From assembly GCF_014652235.1 (NCBI RefSeq), contig NZ_BMYK01000028.1, forward strand, positions 1 to 64,000: a DNA stretch of 64,000 bases. The letters are read 5' to 3'. The translations under genes were made by a program, and so were the position numbers. Shown one piece after another: positions 15,157-27,985 of the stretch; positions within the stretch are counted from its first letter, which is position 1; every line of letters begins with the position of its first letter. The notes under the pieces are model-generated. The model was not told where the DNA came from and ran no database searches. It saw nothing but the letters and a program-made list of their open reading frames with translations. This DNA comes from Pseudorhodoferax aquiterrae (GTDB lineage Bacteria; Pseudomonadota; Gammaproteobacteria; Burkholderiales; Burkholderiaceae_C).

Positions 15157-15590
15157 GCTGGCCAGGCATTCGTGTTGCAAGCGCAGGCCAACAGCGCACG
15201 CAAGATGGGTGACATTGCCACATCGGAGCGCCTGGGCCGCGATGCTGCATTCCAGCTTGGTGTACACGAGCAAGTTCGTTTGCAAGACATGTGGAATGAC
15301 CCGCTGCTCAACACAATGGGTAAGTTCAACGCAGTGATGCTCGACAACAACTTGCTGGCGAGGTTCGGCCGCCCGCTCGACATCTACGTCGGCGCCAACA
15401 AGTACACCGACAGGCCCGGCGAGAGCCTGGGCTACATGAAGGCGCCGGAGATGCTGCCCAACAGGGATGCCACGCAGCTGGGCACACGCCTGGAGATCGC
15501 CAGGAATGCCTTCAACTACATGTACGAGGCGCGTCAGGATGCTGGCAAGTACAGCGTGATCCAGAACTCGTTCACGAAGCTGGCAGCGCC
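15157..15590 (+). pseudogene. C-terminal-like fragment of an unidentified protein
   Basis: A plus-strand frame reads as genuine protein from about AGQAFVLQAQANSARKMGD through MWNDPLLNTMGKFNAVML, GRPLDIYVGANKYTDRPGES and RNAFNYMYEARQDAGKY. It has balanced composition unlike the Ala/Arg-rich shadow frames nearby. It has no start codon of its own and is cut by the IS66 element. The family was not recognised; association with the RHS island suggests a relic of an RHS or phage-type gene. Confidence 0.45.
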
Positions 15591-17270
15591 TGCCCGAACT
15601 TTGCAGCATCACTCGGGATCGTCCAGTTGCAGCAGCAGGTGCAGGACCAGGCGCAACAACTGTCCGAGCGTGACCAGGCGCTGGCCCAGCGCGACGCACT
15701 GCTGCAGCGCAAAGACCGTGAGATCGCGCTGCGCGAGGCCAAGATCGAGAAGATCCAGTTCGAGCTCGCCCGGCTCAAGCGCTGGACCTACGGGGCCAAG
15801 TCTGAGGCGATGAACGCAGACCAGCGTCGCCTGTTCGAGGAAACGCTGGCCGAGGACGAAGCGGCGCTGCGTGCGCAGCTCGAACGTCTGCGTCGTGAAG
15901 CCGAGGCCGCTGCGGCGGCCGCCGGCACCAAGCCCAAGGCGCCGCCGCGCAAGCCGCGTCGCAACCCGTTGCCTGCGCACCTGCGTCGCGTGGAGCATCG
16001 CCATGACCCCGAGCACACCGACTGCCAGGAGCAAGGCTGCGGGCGCCCCATGCAGCGCATCGGTGAAGACGTCACGGAGCGACTGGATGTGGTGCCGGCC
16101 GAGTTCTTCGTGCACCGCCACATCTACGGCAAGTGGGCTTGCAGGCACTGCCAGACCCTCAAGCAGGCGCCCAGCGTGCCGGAGATCGTCGAGGGCGGCA
16201 TCGCCGCCAGCGGCCTGCTGGCGCACACGGCGATCAGCCGCTTCGTGGACCACTTGCCGTACTACCGGCAGGAGAGCATCAACGCGCGCTCGGGCGTGCA
16301 CACCCCGCGCTCGACCCTGGCCAGCGCGACGGGTCAGGTGGGCGCTGCGCTGGAGCCGCTGTACGAGCTGCACAAGCGCTTCATCCTGGATTGCCGTGTC
16401 GTGCACGCCGACGAGACGCCGGTGGCCTTGCTGGACCCGGGCGCGGGCAAGACACGCAGGGCCTACATGTGGGCTTACGCGCGAAGTTGGCACGACCTGG
16501 CGCCCGGCGTCATCTACGAGTTCTGTCGAGGGCGCGGGGCGCAGTACCCCGTGGCATTCCTGGGCGGCGACAACAATCTTGGCGAGCGACGCTGGTCAGG
16601 CACCTTGCTGACCGACCGCTACGGCGCGTATGACACCGTGGTGGACCCACGCCTGTACCCGGGTCGCATCAGCGCGGCTTGTGCCGCCCATGCGCGCAGG
16701 AACTTCGAGGAGCTGACGAAAGACGGCACCAGCCCCATCGGGCTGGACGCTCTGCGACGGTTCGCCCGCATCTACGAGGTCGAGGGTGAGCTCAAAGGGC
16801 TGAGCGACGACGAGCGCCGAGCGCATCGCCAGCGCCTGGCCAGGCCGCTGTGGCATGAGATGCGGCAGTGGCTCGAACTGGAGCGGCGCATGGTCGCTGA
16901 CGGCAGCGCCACGGCCAAGGCCATCGACTACACGCTGGTCCACTGGGCCGCCCTCACGCGGCACCTGGAGGACGGCGCCGTGGCGCTGGACAACAACCAC
17001 TTGGAGCGGCAAATCAAGCCGTGGGCAATGGGGCGCCGCACCTGGCAATTCGTGGGCAGTGAACTCGCAGGTCAACGGGCCGCCATCATCATGAGCTTGG
17101 TGCAGTCGGCACGGATGAACGGGCATGATCCCTGGGCCTACCTGCGTGACGTCCTGCAGCGTCTGCCGACACTGCCCAACTCTTGCCTCGCCGAGCTACT
17201 GCCACATCTCTGGACATCAGCGCAGGCCTGAACGCTGATCGCCGTCAAGATGGGACGGCCAGACGCTCAC
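15591..17270 (+). mobile_element. IS66-family element, left end missing
   Basis: The right terminus reads GTGAGCGTCTGGCCGTCC on the minus strand and ends at 17270, close to the IS66 consensus end GTAAGCG. No matching left end and no tnpA or tnpB precede the transposase. The upstream frame (PNFAASLGIVQ) runs straight into an unrelated fragment, so the left end appears deleted. The element lies against a LysR remnant on its right. Confidence 0.8.
15627..17231 (+). CDS. IS66 transposase TnpC
   Basis: DDE transposase of about 534 residues. In order: an N-terminal Gln-rich coiled coil with LARLKRWTYGAKSEAM, a zinc-finger-like HDPEHTDCQEQGCGRPM...WACRHC, the DDE domain with VVHADETPV, LLTDRYGAYD and ALDNNHLERQIKPWAMGRRTW, and a C-terminal IS66 tail. 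All catalytic acids are visible and the frame is intact. The start is uncertain; the first usable codon is TTG at 15627 because the natural 5' part seems truncated. It is unlikely to move the element alone because the left end is missing. Confidence 0.93.
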   Translation: MQQQVQDQAQQLSERDQALAQRDALLQRKDREIALREAKIEKIQFELARLKRWTYGAKSEAMNADQRRLFEETLAEDEAALRAQLERLRREAEAAAAAAGTKPKAPPRKPRRNPLPAHLRRVEHRHDPEHTDCQEQGCGRPMQRIGEDVTERLDVVPAEFFVHRHIYGKWACRHCQTLKQAPSVPEIVEGGIAASGLLAHTAISRFVDHLPYYRQESINARSGVHTPRSTLASATGQVGAALEPLYELHKRFILDCRVVHADETPVALLDPGAGKTRRAYMWAYARSWHDLAPGVIYEFCRGRGAQYPVAFLGGDNNLGERRWSGTLLTDRYGAYDTVVDPRLYPGRISAACAAHARRNFEELTKDGTSPIGLDALRRFARIYEVEGELKGLSDDERRAHRQRLARPLWHEMRQWLELERRMVADGSATAKAIDYTLVHWAALTRHLEDGAVALDNNHLERQIKPWAMGRRTWQFVGSELAGQRAAIIMSLVQSARMNGHDPWAYLRDVLQRLPTLPNSCLAELLPHLWTSAQA

Positions 17271-17402
17271 GGCGAGACGGCCCTGCGCGACGGTTCCCTG
17301 GTCGAGATCCTGCGGCCTGGCGGCCTGCACCCTACCCCTTCCACCTCGTGTATCCCCAAAGCCGGCATGTGGCGCACCGGCTGCGCGTGTTCATGGACTG
17401 AT
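17271..17402 (+). pseudogene. LysR-family regulator, C-terminal remnant
   Basis: TALRDGSLVEIL (one frame) continues after a frameshift near 17308 as WRPAPYPFHLVYPQSRHVAHRLRVFMD (another frame) to a stop at 17402. Together this is the typical end of a LysR substrate-binding domain. The remnant begins exactly where the IS66 right end stops, so insertion or a later deletion removed the rest. Confidence 0.7.
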
Positions 17403-17462
17403 TGCTAGAGGGTTTCCCGGCGCGGGTGGCGCGGGACGGGGGCACCGCCGCCGGCTGATGGC

Positions 17463-18644
17463 TCAGCGCGCGAGCCAATCCCAGCGCGGGATCTGGTCCA
17501 TCTCCATCCCGGCCAATTGGGTCTCGCCAAGCGGCTTGTGCAGGTCCAGCCGCTGTGTGTTCGGAACCGCGCCATCCAGCGCCGCCAGCAGCCGCGGCGC
17601 GTGCGTGACCACGATGACCTGGGAGGTCCGCGCGGCCTGCCCGATGAGCCGGCCGAGCGCGGGCAGCAAGTCCGGGTGCAGGCTGGTCTCCGGCTCGTTG
17701 AGCACCAGGAGGGCCGGTGGCCGCGGCGTCAGCAGCGCAGCGATCCAGAGCAGGTAGCGCAGCGTGCCGTCGGACAGCTCGGCCGCGTCCAGCGCGCGCA
17801 GCAGACCATGCTGGTGCATGCGCAACGCGAAGCGCTCGCCCAAGACATCGATCTGCACCCGCGCACCCGGGAAGGCGTCCTCCACCGCGGCATCGAGCGC
17901 GGCGCGGTCGCCGATCTCGCGGATGGTCTGCCAGGCCGCGGCCAGGTCGCTGCCGTCGTCACCGAGCACCGTCGTCGTGGTGCCCAATTGCGGCACGCGC
18001 GCGGGCGCATCGGCGTCGCTGCGGAAATGGTCGTAAAAGCGCCAGCCGCGGATCTGCTCGCGCAGGCTCAGCATCTCCGGTGCGGCGCGCGGCTCGGCGT
18101 ACTCGGTCATCATGCTCGCGAAGGCCGGGATGGGCCGCGCCACGCCCTCCCAGCCGCGCTCGCCGCGGATGCGCAGCGCGGGGCCACGCCGTTCGACCAG
18201 CAGCGCGGCCGGCCGCATGAAGGGCCCGTTCCACACCGCCTCGCGCTTGATCTCGGGGTCGTGGTTGAACACCGAGGTGCTGCGCGGGACCGGCAGGCCG
18301 ATGTCGATGGCGTAGCCGTAACCCTCCGCCGTGGCCGCGCCGAAGCCCAGCTGCAGCGACACCGGACCGTTGCGCCGCGTCCCCTGCACGGGCTGATCGC
18401 CGCGCCGCATCGCGGCCGAGAACTGCTCGGGCCCGGCCCACAGCGTGGAGGCGAGACCGCCCTCGCGCGCGAGCGCGCGCACCACGCCGCCCTGGGCCAC
18501 GGCGGCAAGCAGGCGCAAGGCGCGGTAGACGCTGGACTTGCCGCTGCCGTTGGCGCCCGTCACCAGCGTCAGCGGGGCCAATGGCAGCACCAGCCGGCGC
18601 AGCGAGCGGTAGTTGGCGATCGCCAGCGCCGACAGCACGGTCAC
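17463..18644 (-). CDS. AAA family ATPase (OLD/RecF-like, no TOPRIM)
   Basis: ABC-type AAA ATPase of 393 residues. The Walker [10 protein letters not shown] lies at residues 30-38, the signature-like [16 protein letters not shown] and Walker [15 protein letters not shown] follow, and a His switch is in [11 protein letters not shown]. The middle insert is shorter than in OLD nucleases and no TOPRIM domain is present. The start is GTG at 18644, overlapping the glgA stop (GTGA), so it is probably translated with glgA although no glycogen role is known for this family. Its 3' side borders the IS66/LysR scar. Function unknown; related ATPases occur in DNA repair and phage defence. Confidence 0.88.
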   Translation of the reverse strand: MTVLSALAIANYRSLRRLVLPLAPLTLVTGANGSGKSSVYRALRLLAAVAQGGVVRALAREGGLASTLWAGPEQFSAAMRRGDQPVQGTRRNGPVSLQLGFGAATAEGYGYAIDIGLPVPRSTSVFNHDPEIKREAVWNGPFMRPAALLVERRGPALRIRGERGWEGVARPIPAFASMMTEYAEPRAAPEMLSLREQIRGWRFYDHFRSDADAPARVPQLGTTTTVLGDDGSDLAAAWQTIREIGDRAALDAAVEDAFPGARVQIDVLGERFALRMHQHGLLRALDAAELSDGTLRYLLWIAALLTPRPPALLVLNEPETSLHPDLLPALGRLIGQAARTSQVIVVTHAPRLLAALDGAVPNTQRLDLHKPLGETQLAGMEMDQIPRWDWLAR

Positions 18645-20092
18645 AGGGCCGCGATGGCCTCCTGGTAGAGCGCCAGGTACTGCTGCGCCACGGGTTCCCA
18701 GGAGAAGTTCTGCGCCATGCCGCGCCGCACCAGCTGCTGCCACAGCGCGGGCTGCCGGTAGGCCAGCACCGCACGTTGCAGCGTGCGGCCCAGCGCATCG
18801 GCCGTGGCAGGGCCGAACGAAAAGCCCGTTGCCAGGTCGCGCGCCAGCGTGTCTTCGTTCGCGTCCACGACGGTGTCCGCGAGGCCGCCCACGCGGCGCA
18901 CGATGGGCACGGTGCCGTAGCGCAGCGCGTAGAGCTGCGTCAGGCCGCAGGGCTCGAAGCGCGAGGGCACCAGCATGGCGTCGGCGCCTGCAATCAGTTG
19001 GTGCGCGAAGGCTTCGTCGTAGCCCAGCCGCACCGCCACGCGGCCCGGGTGCTGGGACATGGCCTGGCGGAAGGCGCCCTCGAGCGCGGCATCGCCCGTG
19101 CCCTGCACGGCGAACTGGGCGCCCTGGGCCAGCAGGTCGGGCAGGGCCTCGAGCACGAGGTCCAGGCCCTTCTGCGAAGTCAGCCGGCTGACCACGCCGA
19201 ACAGCGGCGCATCGGCCTCCGGCGCCAGGCCCAGCGCCTGCTGCAGCTGCGCCTTGCACTGCGCCTTGCCCGCCAGCGCGCCCGCGCTGTAGCGCGCGGG
19301 CAGTTCGGGGTCGGCCGTGGGGTCCCAGACCTGGGGATCGACACCGTTCAGGATGCCCGAGACCTCGTTGCCCCGTGCGCGGATCACGCCGTCCAGCCCG
19401 CTGCCGTACTCGGGCGTGCGGATCTCGCGCGCATAGGTTGGGCTCACGGTGGTCACGCGCGTGGCGAACTTGAGGCCGGCCTTGATGAACGAGAAATGTC
19501 CGTGGAACTCGAGTGCCGAAGGCGCCATGAAACGCGCCGGCAGGCCAAGCAAGAAGAAGTCCGTGGGCTCGAACAAGCCATGGAAGGCCAGGTTGTGCAC
19601 CGTGAAGACGGTCGCCACGTCGCGCACGGGCCGCGCCGCCAGGTAAGCGCACGACATGGCGGCATGCCAGTCGTGCGCGTGCATGACCTGCGGCTTCCAG
19701 GCCGGATCGAGTTCGCCCGCCGCGACTTGGGCGGCGACCCAGCCCAGCAGCGCGAAACGCTGCAGGTTGTCGGCCCATTCCAACCCGTCGGGGCCCAGGT
19801 AAGGGTTGCCGGGCCGCTCGTACAGGAAGGGCGCGTCGACCACATAGGCCGCCTGCACACCGTCCAGCCTGCCGCGCAGCAGGCGCACGCGGCCGGCACC
19901 GAACATCGGGCCCAGCGTGCAGACCTCGGCCAGACCGTCCACGCCGCGCAGCACGGCCGGCAGGCCGGGCAGCAGCAGCCGCACCTCGGCGCCCTGGGCC
20001 GCGAGCGCCTGCGGCAGCGCGCCCACCACATCGGCCAGCCCGCCCGTCTTGACCAGCGGATAGACCTCCGCCGCAACCTGCAGAACCTTCAT
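18641..20092 (-). CDS. glgA: Glycogen synthase (ADP-glucose)
   Basis: GT5 enzyme of 483 residues that extends alpha-1,4-glucan from ADP-glucose in the cytoplasm. The N-terminus [25 protein letters not shown] holds the ADP-glucose-binding [50 protein letters not shown] and the C-terminal [18 protein letters not shown] are all typical. The ATG overlaps the glgC stop (ATGA), so glgC and glgA are coupled. Confidence 0.98.
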   Translation of the reverse strand: MKVLQVAAEVYPLVKTGGLADVVGALPQALAAQGAEVRLLLPGLPAVLRGVDGLAEVCTLGPMFGAGRVRLLRGRLDGVQAAYVVDAPFLYERPGNPYLGPDGLEWADNLQRFALLGWVAAQVAAGELDPAWKPQVMHAHDWHAAMSCAYLAARPVRDVATVFTVHNLAFHGLFEPTDFFLLGLPARFMAPSALEFHGHFSFIKAGLKFATRVTTVSPTYAREIRTPEYGSGLDGVIRARGNEVSGILNGVDPQVWDPTADPELPARYSAGALAGKAQCKAQLQQALGLAPEADAPLFGVVSRLTSQKGLDLVLEALPDLLAQGAQFAVQGTGDAALEGAFRQAMSQHPGRVAVRLGYDEAFAHQLIAGADAMLVPSRFEPCGLTQLYALRYGTVPIVRRVGGLADTVVDANEDTLARDLATGFSFGPATADALGRTLQRAVLAYRQPALWQQLVRRGMAQNFSWEPVAQQYLALYQEAIAAL

Positions 20093-21384
20093 GAACCGAG
20101 CTTGTCCAGCATGGGTTGGGTCACCAGCACGATGCCGTTGGGGCTGCGGTAAAAGCGCGCCGCGTCGGCCTCGGCATCCTCGCCGATCACCATGCCGTCC
20201 GGGATGGACACACCGCGGTCGATGATGGCGCGCGTGATGCGCGCATGCCGGCCGATCTGCACCGCGGGCAGCAGCACCGACCAGTTCACGCTGGAATAGG
20301 AGTTCACGCGCACGCTGGAAAACAGCACCGAACGCAGCACATTGCCCGAGACGATGCAGCCGCCCGACACCAGCGACTCGATGGCCATGCCGCGCCGGTC
20401 GTCGGCGTTGTGCACGAACTTGGCGGGCGGCAGTTGCGCCTGGTAGGTCCAGATCGGCCAGCGCGTGTCGTACAGGTTGAGTTGCGGATCGGTCGCCGTG
20501 AGGTCGATGTTGGCATCCCAGTAGGCGTCGATCGTGCCCACGTCGCGCCAGTAGGCCTCCTCGCCCACGCGCATGTTCACGCACGAGAGCTCGAACGGAT
20601 GCGCCGCGGCCTGCGCGTTCTTCACGGCGCGGGGGATGATGTCCTTGCCGAAGTCGTGGCTGGAGTTCGCATCGTTCATGTCGCGCTCGAGCTCCTTGTA
20701 GAGGTAGCGCGCGTTGAACACGTAGATGCCCATGCTGGCCAGCGCCATGTCGGGCCGGCCGGGCATCGCCGGCGGATCGGCCGGCTTTTCCAGGAAGTCC
20801 GTGATCATGCTGTTCTCGTCCACCGCCATCACGCCGAAGGCCGTGGCCTCGGCGCGCGGCACGGCGATGCAACCCACCGTGCACTCGCGGCCCTTGGCCA
20901 CGTGGTCGGCCAGCATGATGGCGTAGTTCATCTTGTAGATGTGGTCGCCGGCCAGCACCACGATGTAGTCGGGCCGGTAGCTGGCCAGGATGTCCTGGTT
21001 CTGGTAGACGGCGTCGGCCGTGCCGCGGTACCAGCTTTCCTCGTCCACGCGCTGCTGCGCGGGCATGAGGTCCACGAACTCGTTCATCTCGGTCTTCAGG
21101 AATCCCCAGCCGCGCTGCACGTGGCGCAGCAGGCTGTGGCTCTTGTACTGCGTGATCACGCCGATGCGGCGGATGCCCGAGTTCAGGCAGTTCGACAAGG
21201 CGAAGTCGACGATGCGGAACTTGCCGCCGAAGTAGACGGCCGGCTTGGCACGCCGGTCCGTCAGGTTCATGAGGCGGCTGCCGCGGCCGCCTGCCAGCAC
21301 GAGGGCGATGGCCCGTTTGGGCAGATCGAGCTGCTGGGCCAGGTCCAGGGAATTCATGCGTTCTACTGCGGCCATCACGTCCAC
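20089..21384 (-). CDS. glgC: Glucose-1-phosphate adenylyltransferase
   Basis: Makes ADP-glucose from glucose-1-phosphate and ATP, the committed step of glycogen synthesis; usually a tetramer under allosteric control. The 431-residue length is normal. Visible motifs are [21 protein letters not shown] with [38 protein letters not shown] and GFLEKP-like DFLEKP, followed by a left-handed beta-helix ([16 protein letters not shown]). The start [13 protein letters not shown] is uncertain; internal ATGs at 21375 and 21357 are alternatives. It heads the minus-strand arm of the glg locus. Confidence 0.97.
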   Translation of the reverse strand: MDVMAAVERMNSLDLAQQLDLPKRAIALVLAGGRGSRLMNLTDRRAKPAVYFGGKFRIVDFALSNCLNSGIRRIGVITQYKSHSLLRHVQRGWGFLKTEMNEFVDLMPAQQRVDEESWYRGTADAVYQNQDILASYRPDYIVVLAGDHIYKMNYAIMLADHVAKGRECTVGCIAVPRAEATAFGVMAVDENSMITDFLEKPADPPAMPGRPDMALASMGIYVFNARYLYKELERDMNDANSSHDFGKDIIPRAVKNAQAAAHPFELSCVNMRVGEEAYWRDVGTIDAYWDANIDLTATDPQLNLYDTRWPIWTYQAQLPPAKFVHNADDRRGMAIESLVSGGCIVSGNVLRSVLFSSVRVNSYSSVNWSVLLPAVQIGRHARITRAIIDRGVSIPDGMVIGEDAEADAARFYRSPNGIVLVTQPMLDKLGS

Positions 21385-21535
21385 TCACAAATTGGTTACG
21401 TTGAGCGTCTAGGATAGCCGCAGTCGCGCTGCATACCGGCGTGCCATGCAAGAAATCAGCCCTTGTCTGGCATGGACCCTGCTAGTTCGCGCCAGCCTCA
21501 TCCGCCACCGAGCACGGGACAAGAAAAGGAACGCC
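21385..21535. promoter_or_regulatory. Divergent glgC/glgP promoter region
   Basis: The 151-bp gap separates the two arms of the glycogen locus and must hold both promoters. AAAAGGA at 21524-21530 is a good ribosome site for glgP at 21536. No clear sigma70 pair or palindrome stood out. Confidence 0.5.
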
Positions 21536-23967
<2,432 letters not shown>

Positions 23968-23971
<4 letters not shown>

Positions 23972-25887
23972 CCCTGCCGCCGCCCAGTCCAGCCCAGAAC
24001 GATTTCCTGATCTCCGACACCGACCTGTGGCTGCTGGCCGAGGGCACGCACCTGCGGCCCTACGAAGTGCTGGGCGCGCATGCGTTCACGCGGGATGGCG
24101 TCACGGGCACGCGCTTCGCCGTGTGGGCGCCGAACGCCAGGCGCGTGAGCGTGGTCGGCGACTTCAACGCCTGGGACGGCCGCGCCCACCCCATGCGGGC
24201 CCGGCCCAGCGCCGGCCTGTGGGAGGCCTTCGTGCCCGGTGTCGGGCCGGGCGCGCTCTACAAGTTCGAACTCGAGGACGCGCAAGGCCAGCTGCTGCCG
24301 CTCAAGGCCGACCCCTACGCGCTGGCCGCCCAGCTGCGGCCGGACACCGCGAGCCAGGTCGCCCTGCTGCCCGCGCGGGTGCCGGCCAGCGCCGAGCGCG
24401 AAGCCGCCAACGCGATCGACGCACCCATCAGCATCTACGAGGTGCATCTGGCCAGCTGGCGCCGCAAGCCCGAGGAAGGCAACCGCTGGCTCGACTGGGA
24501 CGAGTTCGCGGCCGAGCTGATCCCCTATGCGGTGGACATGGGCTTCACCCACCTGGAGCTGCTGCCGATCAGCGAGCACCCCTTCGACGGCTCCTGGGGC
24601 TACCAGCCCATCGGCCTGTATGCGCCGACCTCGCGCTTCGGCGATCCGGCCGGCTTCACGCGCTTCGTCGCCCGCGCCCATGCCCAGGGCCTGGGCGTGC
24701 TGCTGGACTGGGTGCCCGCGCATTTCCCGAGCGACGCGCACGGCCTGGCCCGCTTCGACGGCACGGCGCTGTACGAGCATGCCGACCCGCGTGAAGGCTT
24801 CCACCAGGACTGGAACACGCTGATCTACAACTTCGGCCGCACGGAGGTGCGCAACTTCCTGGTCGGCAACGCGCTGTACTGGCTCGAGCGCCACGGCGTG
24901 GACGGCCTGCGCGTGGACGCCGTGGCCTCCATGCTGTACCGCGACTACAGCCGCAAGGACGGCGAGTGGATCCCCAACCGCCACGGCGGCCGCGAGAACC
25001 TGGAGGCCATCGACTTCCTGAAGCGCATGAACGAGGTGGTCGGCGCCGAGCGGCCCGAGGCCACCACCGTGGCCGAGGAGTCGACCTCCTTCCTGGGTGT
25101 CTCGCGCCCGACCTTCGCGGGCGGCCTGGGCTTTCACTACAAGTGGAACATGGGCTGGATGCACGACACGCTGCGCTACTTCGGCCGCGAACCCGTGCAC
25201 CGGCGCCACCACCACCACGAGCTGACCTTCAGCATGGTGTATGCCTACAGCGAACAGTTCGTGCTGCCCTTCTCGCATGACGAGGTGGTGCACGGCAAGG
25301 GCTCGCTGCTCACGCGCATGCCGGGCGACCGCTGGCAGCAGTTCGCCAACCTGCGCGCGCTGTACGGCTACATGTGGGCGCACCCGGGCAAGAAACTGCT
25401 GTTCATGGGCTGCGAGTTCGGCCAGGCGCGCGAGTGGAACCACGAGGCCAGCCTGGACTGGCACCTGCTCGGCGACGGCCTGCACGCCGGCGTGCAGACG
25501 CTGGTGCGCGACCTCAACCGCGTGCTGCGCCACCATCCGGCCCTGCACGCGCAGGACAGCCGGCCCGCCGGCTTCGAATGGATCGAGGCCGACGATGCCC
25601 AGCACAGCATCTTCGCCTTCGTGCGCCATGGCCGCGAGGAAGGCCAGACCATGCTGGTGGTGTGCAACCTCACGCCCGTGGTGCGGCGCGACTGGCGGCT
25701 CGGCGTGCCGCGGCCGGGGCGCTGGCACGAACGGCTCAACACCGATTCCGTGCACTACGGCGGCAGCAACGCGGGCACGCCCTGGGGCGTGGCCGGCACC
25801 GAACCCATCCCCTCGCACGGGCGCACGCACTCCGTGCTGCTGACCCTGCCGCCGCTGGCCACCGTGTTCCTGGAGTGGACACCGTGA
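23968..25887 (+). CDS. glgB: 1,4-alpha-glucan branching enzyme
   Basis: GH13 enzyme of 639 residues that creates alpha-1,6 branches. It has an N-terminal CBM48 domain ([30 protein letters not shown]) and a catalytic barrel with nucleophile Asp in [18 protein letters not shown], acid/base Glu in TVAEESTSF and Asp in [15 protein letters not shown], plus the C-terminal beta domain. It lacks the extra N-terminal module of some long GlgB forms. It overlaps glgP by ATGA and glgX by GTGA. Confidence 0.98.
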
Positions 25888-27983
25888 AGCAGGCCGCGCT
25901 CCACACCGGCCAGCCCTGGCCGCTGGGGGCCAGCTTCGACGGCAAGGGCGTGAACTTCGCCATCGTCTCCGAGCACGCCCAGGCCATGGAGCTGTGCCTG
26001 TTCGATGCAGCCGGCCAGACGGAGACCGCGCGCATCGCGCTGCCCGGCCGCAGCAACGACGTCTGGCACGGCTACCTGCCGGGCGCCCTGCCCGGCCTGG
26101 TCTACGGCCTGCGAGCGCATGGCCCCTGGCGGCCCGAGCGCGGCCACCGCTTCAACCCGTTCAAGCTGCTGCTGGACCCGTACGCGCGCGAGATCGTCGG
26201 CGACTTCGCCTGGCGCGACGAGCACTTCGGTGCCGATCTGCGCCATCCGCTGCACATGGACCAGGCCGACAACGCGGCCTGGGCGCTCAAGGCCCGCGTG
26301 GTGCACGACGACCACGACTGGGCCGGCGACGAGCCGCCGCGCACGCCGCTCGTGGACAGCGTGCTCTACGAAGTCCACGTCAAGGGCTTTTCGGCCAGCA
26401 ATGCCGCCGTGCCCGAGGCGCTGCGCGGCAGCTATGCGGGCCTGGCGCATCCGGCCTCGGTCGCGCATCTGAAGCAGCTCGGCATCACGGCCGTGAGCCT
26501 CCTGCCCGTGCACTACGCGCTGGACGAGCAGCGGCTCGTGAACATGGGCCTCACCAACTACTGGGGCTACAACACGCTGGGCTTCTTCTGCCCCTCGCCG
26601 CGCCTGGCCAGCAGCCAGGGCGGTGCCGCCCAGCGCGCCGAGTTCCGCGCCATGGTGGCCGCCCTGCACGCGGCCGGCATCGAGGTGCTGCTGGACGTGG
26701 TCTACAACCACACGGCGGAGACCGACGAGACCGGGCCCACGCTGTCCTTCCGCGGGCTGGACAACGCGCTTTACTACCGTCTGCCGCCCGAGCACAAGGC
26801 CCTCTACGAAAACCACACGGGCTGCGGCAACACGCTGGACATCCGCGAGCCGCGCGTGCTGCAGCTCGTGATGGACAGCCTGCGCTACTGGGTCACGCAA
26901 ATGCACGTGGATGGCTTTCGCTTCGACCTCGCGCCCGTGCTGGGCCGCGGCGACGCGGGCTTCGAGCGCGGCGGGCCGTTCTTCACGGCCGTGGCGCAGG
27001 ATCCGGTGCTCTCGCGCGTCAAGATGATCGCCGAGCCCTGGGACATCGGCCCGGGCGGCTACCAGGTCGGCGGCTTTCCGCGCGGCTGGATCGAGTGGAA
27101 CGACAAGTTCCGCGACAGCATGCGCGGCTTCTGGACGCAGGCCGCCGCGGGCCGCCCGGCCGCCGACCGGGGCGAATTCGCGCTGCGCCTGTGCGGCTCC
27201 TCCGACCTGTACCAGCCGCGCAACCGCGTGCCCGGCGAGTCCGTCAACTACGTGGTTTCGCACGACGGTTTCACGCTGGCCGACCTGGTGGCCTACGACC
27301 AGCGCCACAACCAAGCCAACGGCGAGCACAACCGCGACGGCCATGGCCACAACCTGAGTTTCAACTGCGGCGTCGAGGGCTCGAGCAGCGATCCGCAGGT
27401 GCTGGCCCTGCGCGCCAAACTGCAGCGGGTGCTGCTGGCCACGGCGCTACTGGCCCAGGGCACGCCCATGCTGGCCGCCGGCGACGAGCTGGGCCACAGC
27501 CAGGGCGGCAACAACAACCCTTATTGCCAGGACAACGCCACCACCTGGATCGATTGGGCGAAGGCCGATGCCGACCTCACCGCCTTCACCGCCCGCGTGC
27601 TGGCCCTGCGCCGCCAGGCCCTGCCCTTCGGCGGCCACTGGTACAGCGGCCTGTCCGATCCGCTGGGCCTGCACGACCTGACCTGGCTGCAGGCCGACGG
27701 CAGCCTGCTGACGGGCGCGCCCTGGCAGGACGCCGGCCAGCGCGTGCTCGGCTGCCTGATCGGCAAGCCCGGCCGCGCCAGGGCGCCGCTGCTGCTGCTG
27801 GTCAACGGCAGCCGCGCCGATGCCGACTTCCTGCTACCGGCCGGCGTCTGCCGATGCTGGCTCGACACCACCCATGCCCAAGGCCATTCGCGCTGGTACG
27901 ACCAGGGCGAGCAGGCCTACAAGCTGCCGGCGCTGAGTCTGTCCCTGCTCGCGGCAGAAGGCGCCAACATCAAGATCGACTGA
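25884..27983 (+). CDS. glgX: Glycogen debranching enzyme
   Basis: GH13 isoamylase-type enzyme of 699 residues that cuts alpha-1,6 links in phosphorylase-trimmed glycogen. An N-terminal CBM48 ([20 protein letters not shown]) is followed by a catalytic domain with [18 protein letters not shown], Asp in [13 protein letters not shown], Glu in [10 protein letters not shown] and Asp in [14 protein letters not shown]. The GTG start at 25884 overlaps the glgB stop (GTGA) and gives the family N-terminus. malQ follows after 2 nt. Confidence 0.96.
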   Translation: MKQAALHTGQPWPLGASFDGKGVNFAIVSEHAQAMELCLFDAAGQTETARIALPGRSNDVWHGYLPGALPGLVYGLRAHGPWRPERGHRFNPFKLLLDPYAREIVGDFAWRDEHFGADLRHPLHMDQADNAAWALKARVVHDDHDWAGDEPPRTPLVDSVLYEVHVKGFSASNAAVPEALRGSYAGLAHPASVAHLKQLGITAVSLLPVHYALDEQRLVNMGLTNYWGYNTLGFFCPSPRLASSQGGAAQRAEFRAMVAALHAAGIEVLLDVVYNHTAETDETGPTLSFRGLDNALYYRLPPEHKALYENHTGCGNTLDIREPRVLQLVMDSLRYWVTQMHVDGFRFDLAPVLGRGDAGFERGGPFFTAVAQDPVLSRVKMIAEPWDIGPGGYQVGGFPRGWIEWNDKFRDSMRGFWTQAAAGRPAADRGEFALRLCGSSDLYQPRNRVPGESVNYVVSHDGFTLADLVAYDQRHNQANGEHNRDGHGHNLSFNCGVEGSSSDPQVLALRAKLQRVLLATALLAQGTPMLAAGDELGHSQGGNNNPYCQDNATTWIDWAKADADLTAFTARVLALRRQALPFGGHWYSGLSDPLGLHDLTWLQADGSLLTGAPWQDAGQRVLGCLIGKPGRARAPLLLLVNGSRADADFLLPAGVCRCWLDTTHAQGHSRWYDQGEQAYKLPALSLSLLAAEGANIKID

Positions 27984-27985
27984 CC

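Noticed and set aside
17463-19778. 771-residue fusion ORF joining the ATPase to upstream sequence
   Set aside because: The upstream part is out of frame with glgA, whose conserved motifs fill that region; the ATPase starts at the GTG overlapping the glgA stop.
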